This document shows positions 24,931-39,909 of a stretch of DNA of 64,000 nucleotides, piece after piece. The translations under genes were made by a program, and so were the position numbers. Source of the stretch: Phellopilus nigrolimitatus (taxonomy: Eukaryota > Basidiomycota > Agaricomycetes > Hymenochaetales > Hymenochaetaceae); contig JAJOHG010000001.1 in assembly GCA_021029095.1 (NCBI GenBank), positions 2,232,001 to 2,296,000 of the forward strand, read 5' to 3'. Within the stretch, counting starts at the first letter, position 1; every line of letters begins with the position of its first letter. Below the pieces are notes generated by a model. That model was not told where the DNA came from. It did no database searches and worked only from the letters and a program-made list of their open reading frames with translations.

Positions 24931-27900
24931 ATAATCAAGAGTTTGATATCAAAGTCTAGGTCAGCGGGTACTGATGAGGCGATTGAGTCGAGGTCGAGGC
25001 AGGAGCATCACGGAGGCCCTGACGAAATTTAAAAGTGGGTGTACTGAAATGATACGACGAAAAGAAGCGAGTCGGCGCCGTGGGGTATTTCCTTTTCTGT
25101 AAAATGTGGCGTTCATGTCGATCATCGTAAAGGAAGCTCGAGCTTGGAGAAGATAAAGACTGAAACTGCTTTCGGAGAGGCGGTAATTTTCTCGGAACAG
25201 AAAAATTCGCATACAGGCGATAAATGCACCCGCTGTTGAAAAACAGAATAACCTTCATATCACCCCCTTTTGCAAGTGTCTCGTTGCCATTTGTGTGTGC
25301 CTTTCGAAGCTTCCGGCTTCGACAAGCAGGTGAGACCGACATTAAGATCATCCCTTGAGGCTCTTCCAAAAGCGAACGACTAAATAGCGAGCTCGCATGA
25401 AGCTTGTCCTTTCTAATTATTTACAAGGTTCGTGCCATTCACGCTACAGAAATGTATAGTCAGTTAGTTACATAGTAGAGTCGTGCTGCGGCACGCCTTC
25501 GCCGTACAAGGTTTTCCGCGTCCCGTAATTTGCTCTAATAGAAACAAGGGAGTTAGATGCTCATGGTGCATGTGGTGCGCTGATGGGCGCGCCTCCCGGC
25601 CCGTACACGCGGCTAAAAGGATTATAAATCTCCTGGAATCATCGGGGAGAGAACCTGTACCGTTGAGTCTACCGTAGTTTTGGCGAGCCACATGAGTGGT
25701 GCCGTTAATGAGAGAAGGTAAATCTCTCGCGGAAATCTTACAGGCGCGGTGATCGTCGCCAACCAGCTTTAGTTCTCCGAAGTGACACGTACCCTCTGTA
25801 CCGTAGATAAGATGTACTAGCAAAGACACTGCAGACTCGATAATAATGTACGATACCAAATAACCTGCTTGTCCCTGAGGTTTAAGATGCTAAAATACCA
25901 TTTCGACACAAATGTCACTCCGGATGCAAGCTCTCCGCACCGCCCCTTCTCATGTTCAGAAGCGATGACCTACTCGAATATCAAATAGATACAGGAGTCT
26001 GTAACCATTTTCCTCTGATATCTGTGGATCATGAGGATGTAGATCTCGCGCATCATTTTTGGAAGAGGAACAACTGTACACAGCGTGTAAAAATCAATCA
26101 TCTGAGCGAACAATTTTTGAGTCGGCGGGAAGCATGCCACGAAGGCGTCTACAATGCGCATCAAGGAACACAGAACTGCAAGAGACCGCCAGATGATGAT
26201 CATATTCGGGGCAGTGAAGATCCTAACAAGCAAGCATTGCGCCGACCGCATTGTCCTTCAGTGGAAGAGAATAGAAATCTAAGTGACGCGAATGCAAACT
26301 CGTGCTTTTGCCGTTCCAAGGACGGGGAATGGCTAGATTTCAGATTGGTGCCCGGCGTTTGTTCTTAAACATAGAGTAATAGTATATATCAACAATCGGT
26401 GAGCCCATGGGAAATATTGTCTGAACATCCAGGGAAGCACAGATGCGCGCGAAAGGAAGGGGAGGAAATTGCCGAGATACTGAACAATTGTGCGCAATTG
26501 TAGCATGTACAAGCCTAAAAATCAAGCAGATTGGAAGAAGCAGATTAGCTTTAACAAGTGAGCATCTCGACCCAGTGGCATCGGAATTATGAGAGATGAA
26601 ACGCCGTTGCGCGCAAATAGCTGACTTGTAAATGTCGCCGACAATGTATTGTCGCGAGGGCCTTTGATGAAAGCGCCGTCTATGGGGAAGGAAGCACTGG
26701 TGTTCGAGTCAACTCAACAAAAGACATATTTGATGTCGCGCCTATCCACCCATGCCAAGGGAAATTTCATTGACAGTATTTTGGCTCCACTTCCAGGTGT
26801 ACTTTGATTAAATAGCTCAGGAGACTAGCCACCAGGCTTCGGGCAGCTACGGCGGGTTTGAGATTTTATTTCCAAATTACCAAAGCAAATACTACTTTAT
26901 GGCGTAGCCCAAGTCGTGGGCTAATCCTTGCATACTCGCGCGTCCATGTGCGTCCGTTGACTTGCCTGCTTCGATCCATGATTTGTACCATAGATGCACA
27001 GCCCTTTCTGCGCTCGCCTGACCATTTCAGGGCTCTTGTTCCGGATCCCACAAATGTTTTGCGAAGTGGGATAGACTTGGAAGCAGGCGAAGATGATGGG
27101 GTGGAGAAAAGAAGGCGAGAATCCAGAGAAATGGCCGATTAAATGGACTAGGAGGTTGCTGGCCTGACTGCGAGAACTCGGGTTTCGGCGAGTCGACCGT
27201 TAGCGGGAAAATAAATACTGAGTTTCTTTGAGCCTGACGACAGACGGATAACAAATTAGAAGAACTCTGAAAAGAAGGCGAGAAGAGCGCCACGAGTCCG
27301 ACACCTCCTGACTGGGAGTTCCTCAGGGACTGGGAGCCAGAAGGCAAGGACTCAGGCATGCAACCAGACCAAGCCAAAGTCGCGCAGGAACCTGGCTGCA
27401 AAGGTGTGCGCAGGCAGCGCGGAATTCCCGAGGAACCCTTGCCGGAAGCACATGCAGATGCGATGCATGAAGCTTCTCCTCCATTGTTACAAATGTCGTT
27501 GTAATTACGGCCTCCCGCGATCCGCTGTTTTTCCTCTGCTAGTCTTCTGCAAAAATTGGATAATCGAGGAACTCGCCGTGTACGGCGATAGGCGCTCGAT
27601 TAGACAGACTATATAGCCTCTCAGCATTTCCAGAGAAGATGGCATGCTTATCTGGATTTTATTCGGAAAACAAGGATCCTAGAATATTTTAAATGGAAGA
27701 GCGTAAGCGGGCAATTACCTCCGGTAGATTTCAATAATCATGATAATATTATATTAAACCCGACACACCGTAAACTTGTAATCCAGAGACGGGTTGAAGT
27801 TCTTAAGTCGGATCTTTGTCATTTGGTACGAACGGCTACGAGGAGGCGAAGTAGATGAATGAGAACACGAGCATGGAGGGCAGCAAAGGCAAGGACTTCG

Positions 27901-28467
27901 AAAGAACTCAGAAAAGGGTTTCTTCCTAGCTTTTCCGCACTCAACGAACGAGGTATGTAACTCGAGGAGACCTTGCTACTGGTCTTCTGATAGTCTAGAG
28001 CACTAATAGACAGCTCGGAGAACAGGTGAATCTGCAGACTGGGAAATCGGAGAGGAAAGTTCCTATGATTGGTGCCAGTAATATGGTTTGATGGTCTTAA
28101 AAGAATACAAAGCTACTAGTAAAATGTGGCTTCGAGAGGATGGTGAAGTGATTCATTGTCACTATGTTGTCCATCAACGAAGAGCTATGTGAATTTTGTT
28201 TTTCGGCGCAAAAACGCAAACAATCGCACAGCCAAAGAGGAGTTGGACACAAATGTGATTAGACTATTCCGGGAGTTACCTAAATGGGTTAGCTGGGATA
28301 CCGTGGGCGGCAAGCGCTCATGACGTGGAGCTCTGGCATGGAGTCTGGGTTTATGAACGCAAGCCTGCGCCGCTGTGGTCTGCATGCCCAAACGCATGCA
28401 GAATCATGTGAGTCACCAGAATCAGCAACAGACAAGAGCAGAGTAAGAGCGCAGCGAGGTCTGAGGC
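24931..28467. other. Long gene-poor region with decayed or non-coding sequence
   Basis: About 3.5 kb with only short frames on both strands. Minus-strand stretches at 25464-25859 and 25970-26251 are open for 90-130 codons but contain nothing I can match to a family. No terminal repeats, tRNA or rRNA genes were spotted. The right end should contain the promoter of the zinc-finger gene. Confidence 0.4.
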
Positions 28468-28475
28468 TATAAAAG
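28468..28475 (+). promoter_or_regulatory. TATA box of the zinc-finger gene
   Basis: TATAAAAG, 303 bp before the chosen ATG. A pyrimidine-rich leader (about 28680-28745) lies between it and the start. Confidence 0.5.
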
Positions 28476-28777
28476 CCAGGAAGGCTGCAAGGCTGCGAGG
28501 CCCTGAAGGGCTCTTTGAGTCGGAGCGGACTCGGCAAGGACAGCGTTCCGGGCTGTGCATGAGAAGAAAGATAAGGGGTGAGAAAAACCAGTCAACAGAT
28601 GTAAAAGCGGGCCCTGAGCCTGACATAAGCTTAATGGGAACGCCGGCAATGTCCGGTCGTAAAAGCCCGTTGCTGCGCTGCCCCATCATTGTCTCCTCCT
28701 CCTCCCCCCATCTACCGTCTGCGCACGTACTCATTCGACTCATCCCATTTCACCTGAAATACCGCACCGCAGTCATC

Positions 28778-29998
28778 ATGGAGCAGTTCATATGCCCAGA
28801 TCTGCTCTCCGGTTCGGACCCGAAGCAGCAGCATCAGCAGCAGCAACTCCAGCAAGCAACAGCTGGCCTTGATTTCTTCTCGTTCACGAGCCCGTCCGAC
28901 AACATTCTCGCTCCTCATCCGGATCTCTTCGAGTCTGAGCTCGACTCTTCTCTCGCTGGTTTCGATCCCCTCCAGTTACAGTCTCTTATCATAGAGCAGC
29001 CGGACGCGTTTAGTTTTCTTCGCGCCGACACCCCTACTTGTGGCCCTCCGTCCACAATAACTGCTAGTTCTGAGTCCGCCTCAGCTTACGAGTCGATCTC
29101 GTCTGAATCATTCTACAACTACGCCCCGTCCAATTACTCACTTCCTTTCGACCTCGACATGGACTTTGGTCGCGCGTCGATCAACGCTCGTCAAGAGTAC
29201 ACTCCCTCCGCTGCCGGGCAGAACATTTCCTCAGGTCTGTCTGCTGACGGCCTCTCCGATTTATCGTACGGAGCTGCGAGGCACTCGCCGGGAAGTAGTG
29301 GCGCAAATAGTGCAACGATGGTTGACGAGCTGGACGCCACGCCGTTCGGCACTCTCCCACCCTCGCCTGTGGGTCATCAAGGCGGGTCGGTCTACTCTGA
29401 CTATGGAGGATCGGATTACTTTCCCCCGGTTAGTTCCAATCACCCTTCGCTGGGGTACTCGGGTGTCGTCTCACCCGTAGCGATCTCTGCTCGTGAGACT
29501 GCACAGGTCTCGCCACCCCAAGCCCGTGCTCCCAGTCCTGTCGGTTCCGGACTTGTTATGTCCCTGGTGCCTCGTATATCGAGGGATGATGGTCGTTCTG
29601 CACCTCGTGCTTCTCCGGGTTCCCAGGTGCACTTATCTGGTGCTCACCATCAGCGGGACGAGTCGTTCAACGATCCGCAGAAGAAGTTTCAATGCAGTCA
29701 GTGTCCGCGCGCTTTCGCGCGTGCATACAATCTTAAGACACACATGGGTACGCACGATCCGGACCGTCCGAAGCCCTTCATCTGTCCCCATGATGGGTGC
29801 GGACGAAAATTCTCGCGCAAGCACGATCTTGGTCGTCACCTTGTTTCTTTACATCGTGACGAGCCGTCAGTTGGCTCGGGTGAGTCTGTTGGAGAGGTAC
29901 GCATTGGCATCGCGAGCATGAAAGAAGGCATGCCGAGGTGCGATACTTGTGGAAAAGGGCTACTGGGTTTCAAGAGATGTACGTGCGGGACCAAGTGA
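28778..29998 (+). CDS. C2H2 zinc-finger transcription factor
   Basis: A single-exon gene of 406 residues. I use the ATG at 28778 (MEQFICPDLLSG) because the 5' extension to an in-frame ATG at 28559 is pyrimidine-rich leader sequence. The N-terminal 300 residues are Ser/Pro/Gln-rich and acidic in places, with a Gln/His run, as expected for an activation region. Two adjacent C2H2 fingers follow: FQCSQCPRAFARAYNLKTHM and then FICPHDGCGRKFSRKHDLGR plus HLVSLH, separated by a TGEKP-like linker (GTHDPDRPKP). The C-terminus has a compact Cys motif CxxC-x9-CxC (CDTCGKGLLGFKRCTC). The paired fingers resemble Crz1/Msn2-type stress factors, but the target cannot be read from sequence. Confidence 0.88.
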   Translation: MEQFICPDLLSGSDPKQQHQQQQLQQATAGLDFFSFTSPSDNILAPHPDLFESELDSSLAGFDPLQLQSLIIEQPDAFSFLRADTPTCGPPSTITASSESASAYESISSESFYNYAPSNYSLPFDLDMDFGRASINARQEYTPSAAGQNISSGLSADGLSDLSYGAARHSPGSSGANSATMVDELDATPFGTLPPSPVGHQGGSVYSDYGGSDYFPPVSSNHPSLGYSGVVSPVAISARETAQVSPPQARAPSPVGSGLVMSLVPRISRDDGRSAPRASPGSQVHLSGAHHQRDESFNDPQKKFQCSQCPRAFARAYNLKTHMGTHDPDRPKPFICPHDGCGRKFSRKHDLGRHLVSLHRDEPSVGSGESVGEVRIGIASMKEGMPRCDTCGKGLLGFKRCTCGTK

Positions 29999-31637
29999 TC
30001 GAGGTGATTGGATAGTGGCCTCCGCCTGCATTATGCGTAAGTTCATCGCCTTCAATGTCCGACGTTGCCTGACCATTGGTTCAGATCGATTGTCTGCGTC
30101 TCAGCCTGTCGTCGAACAATATACTTCCGACGGTCGACTAGACATGCCCGATCCATATTTCTATATGCCAAGTTCTCGGTTTCTCGTGCCTCGTATCGTA
30201 CCGCTCAGACTTCAGGCTGGGCCCAGTGACGAACGGGGTCGGACGGTCTTGGAGAAGGTGCACCCGCACCGCCCTTTTCACTTTGCCGGTTCCCTCATAT
30301 GCAACATCTTTTGTATTTAGTGTTCCGTGCTATGATCTGTCATCTACTCCTAGCCACGCTCGTTCTACCTTGGTCGTCATATGAACCGTAGCTCACTTTC
30401 GGACGCTTTTGTTCAGTACGATCTATATTTGTCTGTTCATCTTGTCTTGTTTCTTGTTAGTCGTCATCGAACGACCTCTACCGTACGTACGCTCTTTCCG
30501 AGTTATTTATGTTTGCCTGAGTATATCTCCCGTTCTTTGACCATTGTCTACAATCTTCGCTCTTATAATTCGTTCGCACTTGTAACTACAAAGCCAAGGA
30601 GAACAAAATGCTATTTATTCTTTTATGCTTCATGCAATAATTGAGTCGTACCTACATCTTCGTGCGCAAAAGGCAAGAAAAAGGAAAGCTTCCGAACCCA
30701 CAGGAAAATCAGCGAGAAGAAATTGCGTAAAAATATAGAAAATTTTGCTCGCCACCGTGGGGTCGACCGTGCGCGTGAACGTGCAGTCCAAGTACTTTTT
30801 CCTGGTGCTCAATTTGATTGACGTCATTGTACAGAAATTGTCGAAGTTTTTTTTTCTTTTTCTTTTTTACCTTCACGTGATGAATTTCACGCCAAAACAA
30901 GCGGTGCTGGCGGCTTCGTCAGCTTTCATGAGGTTGCCGAAAGCAAGCCGAGGCGGCACGTGCATGTAATTAAGCAAAACATCTATTTTTTCAAGCGAAG
31001 TGTCCTGCAACGGCTTTATGAAACTTATATGAGGATTTGCGTGCGTACAGTAAATACACAACGTAGATGGTCTGCCCAAGCTGTGACTCTTTGCGACATG
31101 TGTCCTCTAAACTCTCCTTTGTCTCCGTTATTTTCAAGTTCTTGCGACACCCGGATCTTGAAAGGCCAGGACTAGTAATCTCATAACTCTTGAACTCCAA
31201 TGATCTCGCGACCTGGACAGAATCAAATGTGTCTTCTTGATTTGTCCCCGTGAGTGCGAAAGAGACGATGCCGCTCCTGATATCGCCGGCCTTCTTCAAC
31301 GACGAACGATTTGAATGTTGGCCTTGAAGATGCCGACGTCAATTTAACCCAACGACGGGGCTCGAAGCCCTTACCAAACAGAGCGATGCCGTCTCCCCTC
31401 AAAAGATCTGAGAGCCTGGGCTACGCGATGCCGTGCTTCGACCCCTCCCCCCTGTCAAATCCGTAAAGTACTTCGAGTTAGCAGATGCAGCCATCCGGGA
31501 AGCATGAAGTCCGAAGACTGGCAAGGTAATCTCCGCGCGGACGGGACGGATGACATCTGCAGACTTATAGACAGACTTATAGATAGAAGAGACTTCAGAC
31601 TCTCCCTCTTAGCTGTTGCTCCTCTCCTTATCTCTTC
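29999..31637. other. Intergenic region, no gene recognised
   Basis: The left part is the 3' UTR of the zinc-finger gene. The remainder has only short frames, and a poly-pyrimidine tract lies at about 30847-30870. No tRNA, repeat or conserved coding block was found. Confidence 0.4.
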
Positions 31638-33827
31638 ATGGACGCGACTTACGGTGCATTGGTCGACGGCATCATCATCTCTCTCATGTGTGTGTTCTTG
31701 TTCTCAGAGTATTCGATGTTGCTCTGATCCGTACATCGTATTGTCAATTAAGACTCTTCGGCGTGACATGTGGACAGGTGATCCAGTATTACCGTACATA
31801 TCCAAAGGATTCGCTTTATCTGAAGGTGTTGGTAAGTGCTTTAGGCTTTAGACGTATTCAATATGTTTTCACATATGTAGGTCGGTGGAACATGGATCGT
31901 CAGTTTAAATGCGCTGCTTTTTACGACTCCATATAAAGTCTCCGTCGGTATTTAGATGGACACTCTACACTCTGTCCTTCTCGTACATGCGTGCTGGCAC
32001 TATCTAATTTTGCGCATAACATACGAGGAGCTTGAGACAGCGAATTGGTGCGTTCTTTTGCTTTCCTCAAATCCCATGAGTCTCCAGGCGAGGAAGTCAA
32101 ATGCTGACGACTGGACGTTATGCATAGGAGTCTAATCGTTCGTCGACCGCTGCTCTTCTATTCATCACCTTGTGCTCATAATAAAATTGCTTTCTGCTCG
32201 GTGTATCCACCGCTCTCATCTCGTGCCTCTCAATTTATCACTGTCTGTTTCCTTTCACGCTCAACATGCTTTCGCACAGAGCCAAGTACTCCCCACGGTG
32301 AGCTCCAATATCTATCTCTCTTTTTGTCTAGTATGAGAACCTAGAGATCACTTCGAAGCATCAGTTTGATTTATTTGATCTAGTACTTTGACTATAAATC
32401 AATCCTAACGATCTTTACTCACATATGATCTCCGCCACAGGAATTCATAGCAGTAGCCGTCGATTGGTGAGGGGGCTTCTCTACTAGAAACGTCGTGAAG
32501 TCAAGATACAGACTTATTTTCGATCCCTTCTTTTTTCTGGTGTACTTGGGCACGTTATTTCTGTTCGCATCAGCTTTTTTATCCATCGGATATGGATTAG
32601 TGGGCTCTTTTCTTCTAATTCTTCGTTAATAGATCTTACTGGACGCTGTTTACAGTGTGTGATCGTAACCGATGGGCCACCCTCTTGGTGGGTCGAACTT
32701 CTCTGTACCTTGAATTTGTCCTGTTGACTGGCGATTCAATTGCGTAACAACTGATATTTGTAGTTGTTACCAACTTTACTCGCTTTCTGTGAGTGATTTC
32801 ACCTGCCTTAGATATGTGTTACTCACCATCCAGTATTTAGCGACCAGTATAGGCAAGCCTCGACTTTGTGATTATCGCTGTCCGGGTACTCATTACAGTC
32901 GATATTTGAAGCCTATGTCATAAAATGGTATGTGTTGTATGTGTACGCCCGACCCGAAGATCTCAGATTGACAAATAATACTAGTTTCCGTTTACCTCGA
33001 TTTATCGATGCCAAAAAATCTGCTGTAAAACCCTATGCTTCAATATATTAGCTGTTCGTCTGCTTACTATACTTTGTGTTCTCTAGTGGCTTCTAGGTCT
33101 ATTCTCTTCGCTGCGAGCTGCAGTGGACATCGCGATCGCATTCGCCATGTGCTATCTGTTATACAGCAAGCGCTCTGAATTCAAGCGCACGAGGTCGATT
33201 ATTCGCACACTCATACATTTTACGATGGCTACGGGTGTGTTTACCAGGTACAGTTGCCTGTATTTTCTCGTATTTGATGAACGTTTCTAACAAAAAAGAA
33301 GTTTCATGACGACAGCCTATATAATCTCTGTGGGTTTATACGGGGGTGCGGAGCGATCACTTTAGGGTGACTTATCACCCTTTTCCCGACAGTTCTACAC
33401 GATGAAAACAAATATGGTTTACATTGGAATTTATTTTGTACATGGGAAGGGTAAGCACGCTATTAATCTCCCACTGTCTACTTCGATTCTTACCCTCTGA
33501 AATTTCAGTTTACCTAAATTCAATGCTAGCAGCGTACGCATCACATGCTATTATTTCCGTCTTGCGCTTCCGACTCTTTTTACTAGGTTGAACAGCCGGG
33601 TCTCTTTGCGGGAGATGGCAAACCAAGATACAATGATGAGCTTCTACTCGACGAGCGAGCTAACGCACGGGACGACCTCGCGAAGCTTTTCGTCTGGTTC
33701 GAGAGAGCGGATTGAACTCCGGACGGTTCAGAGCTTCGAGCATGCCCTAGGTGTAGGCCACGATACGAACTTGGTGGCCGCTAATAAGGCGTCCTTCGTG
33801 TCCGGCTCGTCGTCATCGGCAGTTTGA
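31638..33827 (+). CDS. DUF6534-type multi-pass membrane protein, structure partly unresolved
   Basis: A family of seven-helix-like membrane proteins expanded in mushroom fungi, of unknown function. The first exons are clear: MDATYGALVDGIIISL (31638-31687), ILFGVTCGQVIQYYRTYPKD plus SLYLKVL (31753-31831), a small exon GGTWI, then MDTLHSVLLVHACWHYLILR. The C-terminal exons are also clear: RAAVDIAIAFAMCYLLYSKR plus SEFKRTRSIIRTLIHF, then MVYIGIYFVHGKVYLNSMLA and LNSRVSLREMANQDTMM to the stop at 33827. Between about 32050 and 33090 I could not find the expected two helices in frame. The gene is therefore either intron-rich there, carries an insertion, or is broken. The order and spacing of the flanking motifs support one gene. 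Confidence 0.6.
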
Positions 33828-34754
33828 TGTCTTGAGGTAAACTCCCGGCATCTTCACGATCCCCTGACCTAATTTGGGATATCTGGGAGTAGGAAACGCA
33901 GACGCTCTGCATAATTTGTAACGACTCTAATCCAGAACCGGGCTCCATCCTAGCCGGCTTCCCACCGACAGCCGCGGGCAATTAAGCAGGAGCGGAAAAA
34001 GAGAGGAGCGGGTTTTCACATAATCCGATCAAAACTTCTCCGAGCGGCTCTTGTGCCCGCAATTCATGCGTTCCGCGGCTCGTCAAGAAGTCACAGGACA
34101 TGCCTGTATGTATACATGCGATACACATACGGTGCAGACGCTTCGATGTGCGATCGAGACCCGACTTCGTACAAATAGGCACTCGGGGCCCAGGACCGAA
34201 GATGCAACTTGAAGGAAGGTGGGGAACTTGCTAGCGCAAATTGGCGATCTACAATAAAAACACAGCTCTCTATCAGGCGCGCATGTTATACTTATCGTAG
34301 GTACAAGATGCCGTTGATGGCTTTGACCTTGGATTTCAAGCCATTTGCAATGGAGATACGTACGCAGGGTACCTCGGTGCCCTTCGAGGCCTGGGTCTAT
34401 CAATCCGAACTCTTTATAATGCATGGCCCCCATTACTTTGAGAAGCGTGTCCAACGTGCAAAATTTATGTCGTAGGCTCGGGAGCATAGGAGTGCGCGAT
34501 GCCCTTCCTACGTTGGCTGCTCGGACGATTATGCCTCGTTATATAGATGATGATTCACCTCCAAAGTTGACATGTAGCGCCGCAATTTATAAAACAACAG
34601 GCTTATTGGTATCACGATACATTATGTTTACAACATAAAAAACGACCGAAAGAGTAAACAAATAAAAAGATTTCGCAAACATGAGGTTCCTAAACACCGA
34701 CCCTAAAGATTCGTTAGTTCCGCGCTCATGGCCGATTTCTGTGGAAGAGATTTC
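33828..34754. other. Intergenic between DUF6534 gene and MCM5
   Basis: Two convergent genes end here. I see no conserved coding segment; the frames at 34083-34487 overlap on both strands and are not family-like. Confidence 0.4.
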
Positions 34755-37603
<2,849 letters not shown>

Positions 37604-38283
37604 TATATGCAGCGCGTCAAGGGGTATGAACGAAAGTCGTGGTCGTGGTTCTTGAGTGTCAGGTTGTAAGTACGCGTAAATGGGAACCTTCAACTTGAGG
37701 GCCGGGCAGATCGCGACGCGACGTGATCCTATATTCGATTCTCTTGGTGGCCACAAGTGAACCAAGTCGGTTTTGAGACACCTGTATGAACGGCACCTGC
37801 CGAGTTGACAGAGAAATGTCAAGGTATGTGCATCGTGCGTATTCCATAGGAGAGTCGGAAACCAAATATGCTTATTTACTTCGACTTTTCCGACTCTAGC
37901 TAGTCATCGAACCAGATATGCAACCGTCATCGTTGAGCCGCAGTATCTGAGCATCGCTCTCAGAAAGTACTAGCGTAATATCTGGGAAATACACTGCACG
38001 GGCATTCCTGGGCAGAAGCTCGTTGAAAGATATTGGGAACCTGTGAGGTACCTACAACGTCGACAGGAGCATCGCCTTCAGCTCTGGAGCTAATATATAA
38101 TGAGACCTTTCATCAAGTTGCGCAGCAGGCTTGCTGTTCCTCTCTAAAGCTCAGTCCAGAACTTCTTACTGGGACGTTGTCGACGCTAGCCTTCAACGAG
38201 AACATCTGAAGAGAGGTTATATGTGAGATTATTCCAGCACCTACCACGTGTAACAGCGACTAATTCTGGCGCCAGTTCCGCCA
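37604..38283. other. MCM5 promoter and flank of the retroelement
   Basis: No separate gene recognised. The 5' boundary of the retroelement must lie in or near the right part of this interval, but I see no long terminal or split repeats that would define it. Confidence 0.4.
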
Positions 38284-39909
38284 GTGAATCTCGCTATGTC
38301 AAGCACTGGAAGATCATTCTCGCCTTCTCCTACCCTTGTTGAGGACTATGTAATAGCAGGAGACGAAGGTGTCAACATAGACTGGGCTGCCATTAGTGCC
38401 GTACAGACACTCAGAGATGCGAATCCCTCCAAGCTTCCCATACCCTGCAAGAACTTCAACAAGGATGCTTGCCTTTGTCCTACAAGTTGTCCGCATCCTC
38501 ATATTTGCAGCTCTTGCAGGCAGACGGACCACTCCGCGTTACATTGCATCCATGGATCCAGACGCAACGTAGTACCGAGTCGCAGTAAGAGGGGGTTCAC
38601 GTGGGACGATGACACGTCATTTTCTCCTTGTTCCCAAGCCTCTTTGAAAGCACCACCATTTCCTCGGCCTCCTCCAGAGGCTAAACTACCGCAAAACCTT
38701 GTCGAAACTGTACGAGGTCATCCGGAGGTCTTCAAGGTTGTAACACCAATAAATGTTGATGTTTTGGAAGGGTTGACAAGTAGCCATCCGAACAAAGCGC
38801 ATGTTAAATCGATATGCAGGGGTTTCCGTGAAGGATTTTGGCCTTTTGCTGGGATCCCGCATGACAAGATTGTTGACGAGTCTTATCGGCAGAAACGAGG
38901 CCAAGAACCCAGTCGGAAATTCCTGGAGAACCAGCGCGACGAAGAGATCGCAGCGGGCAGATTCTCTGCGTCCATTGGCAGGCGCCTTTATCCTGGAATG
39001 ACTTGTATGCCTGTTCACGTCGGGAAAAAACAAGGCAACAAGAAGTTTCGACTTATAAACGACCATAGTGCTGGTGATTACTCCCTGAATGCTCTTATCC
39101 CGGAGAAAGAGAGGAGCGCTCAAGTGGACGATATCCAGTCGTTAATGCGCATGATTCACGAGCGGCGCTTGAACATAAACAATACAACTCTTTTCAAATC
39201 CGACGTGTCATCTGCTTTCCGCGTCATTCCTTTACATCCATACTGGCAGGCTTTACAGGCCGTGAAGATAGATGGCGAATACTACGTCGACAGGTGTAAT
39301 ACCTTTGGCAATGCTGCCTCGCAGCGTATATTTTGCGCATTCTTTTCCTTGGTGTTATGGATCGCCGAAAACATATTTGGCATTCCCGATATCCTTTCCT
39401 ATGTTGATGACAACTTCTCATGGGAATACAGTTCGCGCAAGAGATATTATGCCCCATACAACAAAACGCTTCCGGATAAGCAGGCCCGTCTCCTGCAGCT
39501 CTGGGACTTGCTTGGTATCCCACACGCGGCAAAGAAACAGGAGTTTGGTTCGACACTTACAATCATAGGCTTTACAGTCGACCTGAGGCGTATGCGTGTT
39601 TCTGTGCCGACCGGGAAAATGGAAGAACTTGTTACGATGATTACAGGGTTTTGTGATTCTAAGCCAAGAGTAGGCCATGCGCGGTCCCTGCAAGACTGTA
39701 GGAAACTCGCTGGCTTAGTCAACTGGACCATTGACATCAACCCCCTCCTTCTCCCGGGAATCCGGTCGCTGCATAAAGAAATGGCACGAGTAGATCAGGC
39801 CAAACCTCAAGGCGACGTTATTTCTTTCAGAGCGAATCAGAAGCGATCTCAATTGGCTTGCGTGTTTACTTCGAAAATCGAAAGGGATACCGTTTATCAA
39901 GTCTGGTGA
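38284..39909 (+). CDS. Reverse transcriptase frame of the retroelement
   Basis: The 541-codon open frame starts MNLAMSSTGRSFSPSP. Residues about 55-90 hold a Cys-rich region (CKNFNKDACLCPTSCPHPHI and then CSSCRQTDHSALHC) like the C3H knuckle found before DIRS-like RTs. The RT fold follows, with FRLINDHSAGDYSLNALIP, FKSDVSSAFRVIPLHPYWQA (first catalytic Asp), TFGNAASQRIFCAFF and the active site ILSYVDDNFSWE. The thumb region continues LTIIGFTVDLRRMRVSVPTG. The frame runs out with a TGA just after the RNase H begins in another frame. Intactness over 540 codons suggests a recent insertion or selection. Confidence 0.7.
   Translation: MNLAMSSTGRSFSPSPTLVEDYVIAGDEGVNIDWAAISAVQTLRDANPSKLPIPCKNFNKDACLCPTSCPHPHICSSCRQTDHSALHCIHGSRRNVVPSRSKRGFTWDDDTSFSPCSQASLKAPPFPRPPPEAKLPQNLVETVRGHPEVFKVVTPINVDVLEGLTSSHPNKAHVKSICRGFREGFWPFAGIPHDKIVDESYRQKRGQEPSRKFLENQRDEEIAAGRFSASIGRRLYPGMTCMPVHVGKKQGNKKFRLINDHSAGDYSLNALIPEKERSAQVDDIQSLMRMIHERRLNINNTTLFKSDVSSAFRVIPLHPYWQALQAVKIDGEYYVDRCNTFGNAASQRIFCAFFSLVLWIAENIFGIPDILSYVDDNFSWEYSSRKRYYAPYNKTLPDKQARLLQLWDLLGIPHAAKKQEFGSTLTIIGFTVDLRRMRVSVPTGKMEELVTMITGFCDSKPRVGHARSLQDCRKLAGLVNWTIDINPLLLPGIRSLHKEMARVDQAKPQGDVISFRANQKRSQLACVFTSKIERDTVYQVW

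Noticed and set aside
28559..28777. N-terminal extension of the zinc-finger factor from an in-frame ATG at 28559
   Set aside because: The stretch is pyrimidine-rich leader-like sequence with no conserved character, and MEQFICPDL at 28778 is a better start. RNA 5' ends could reverse this.
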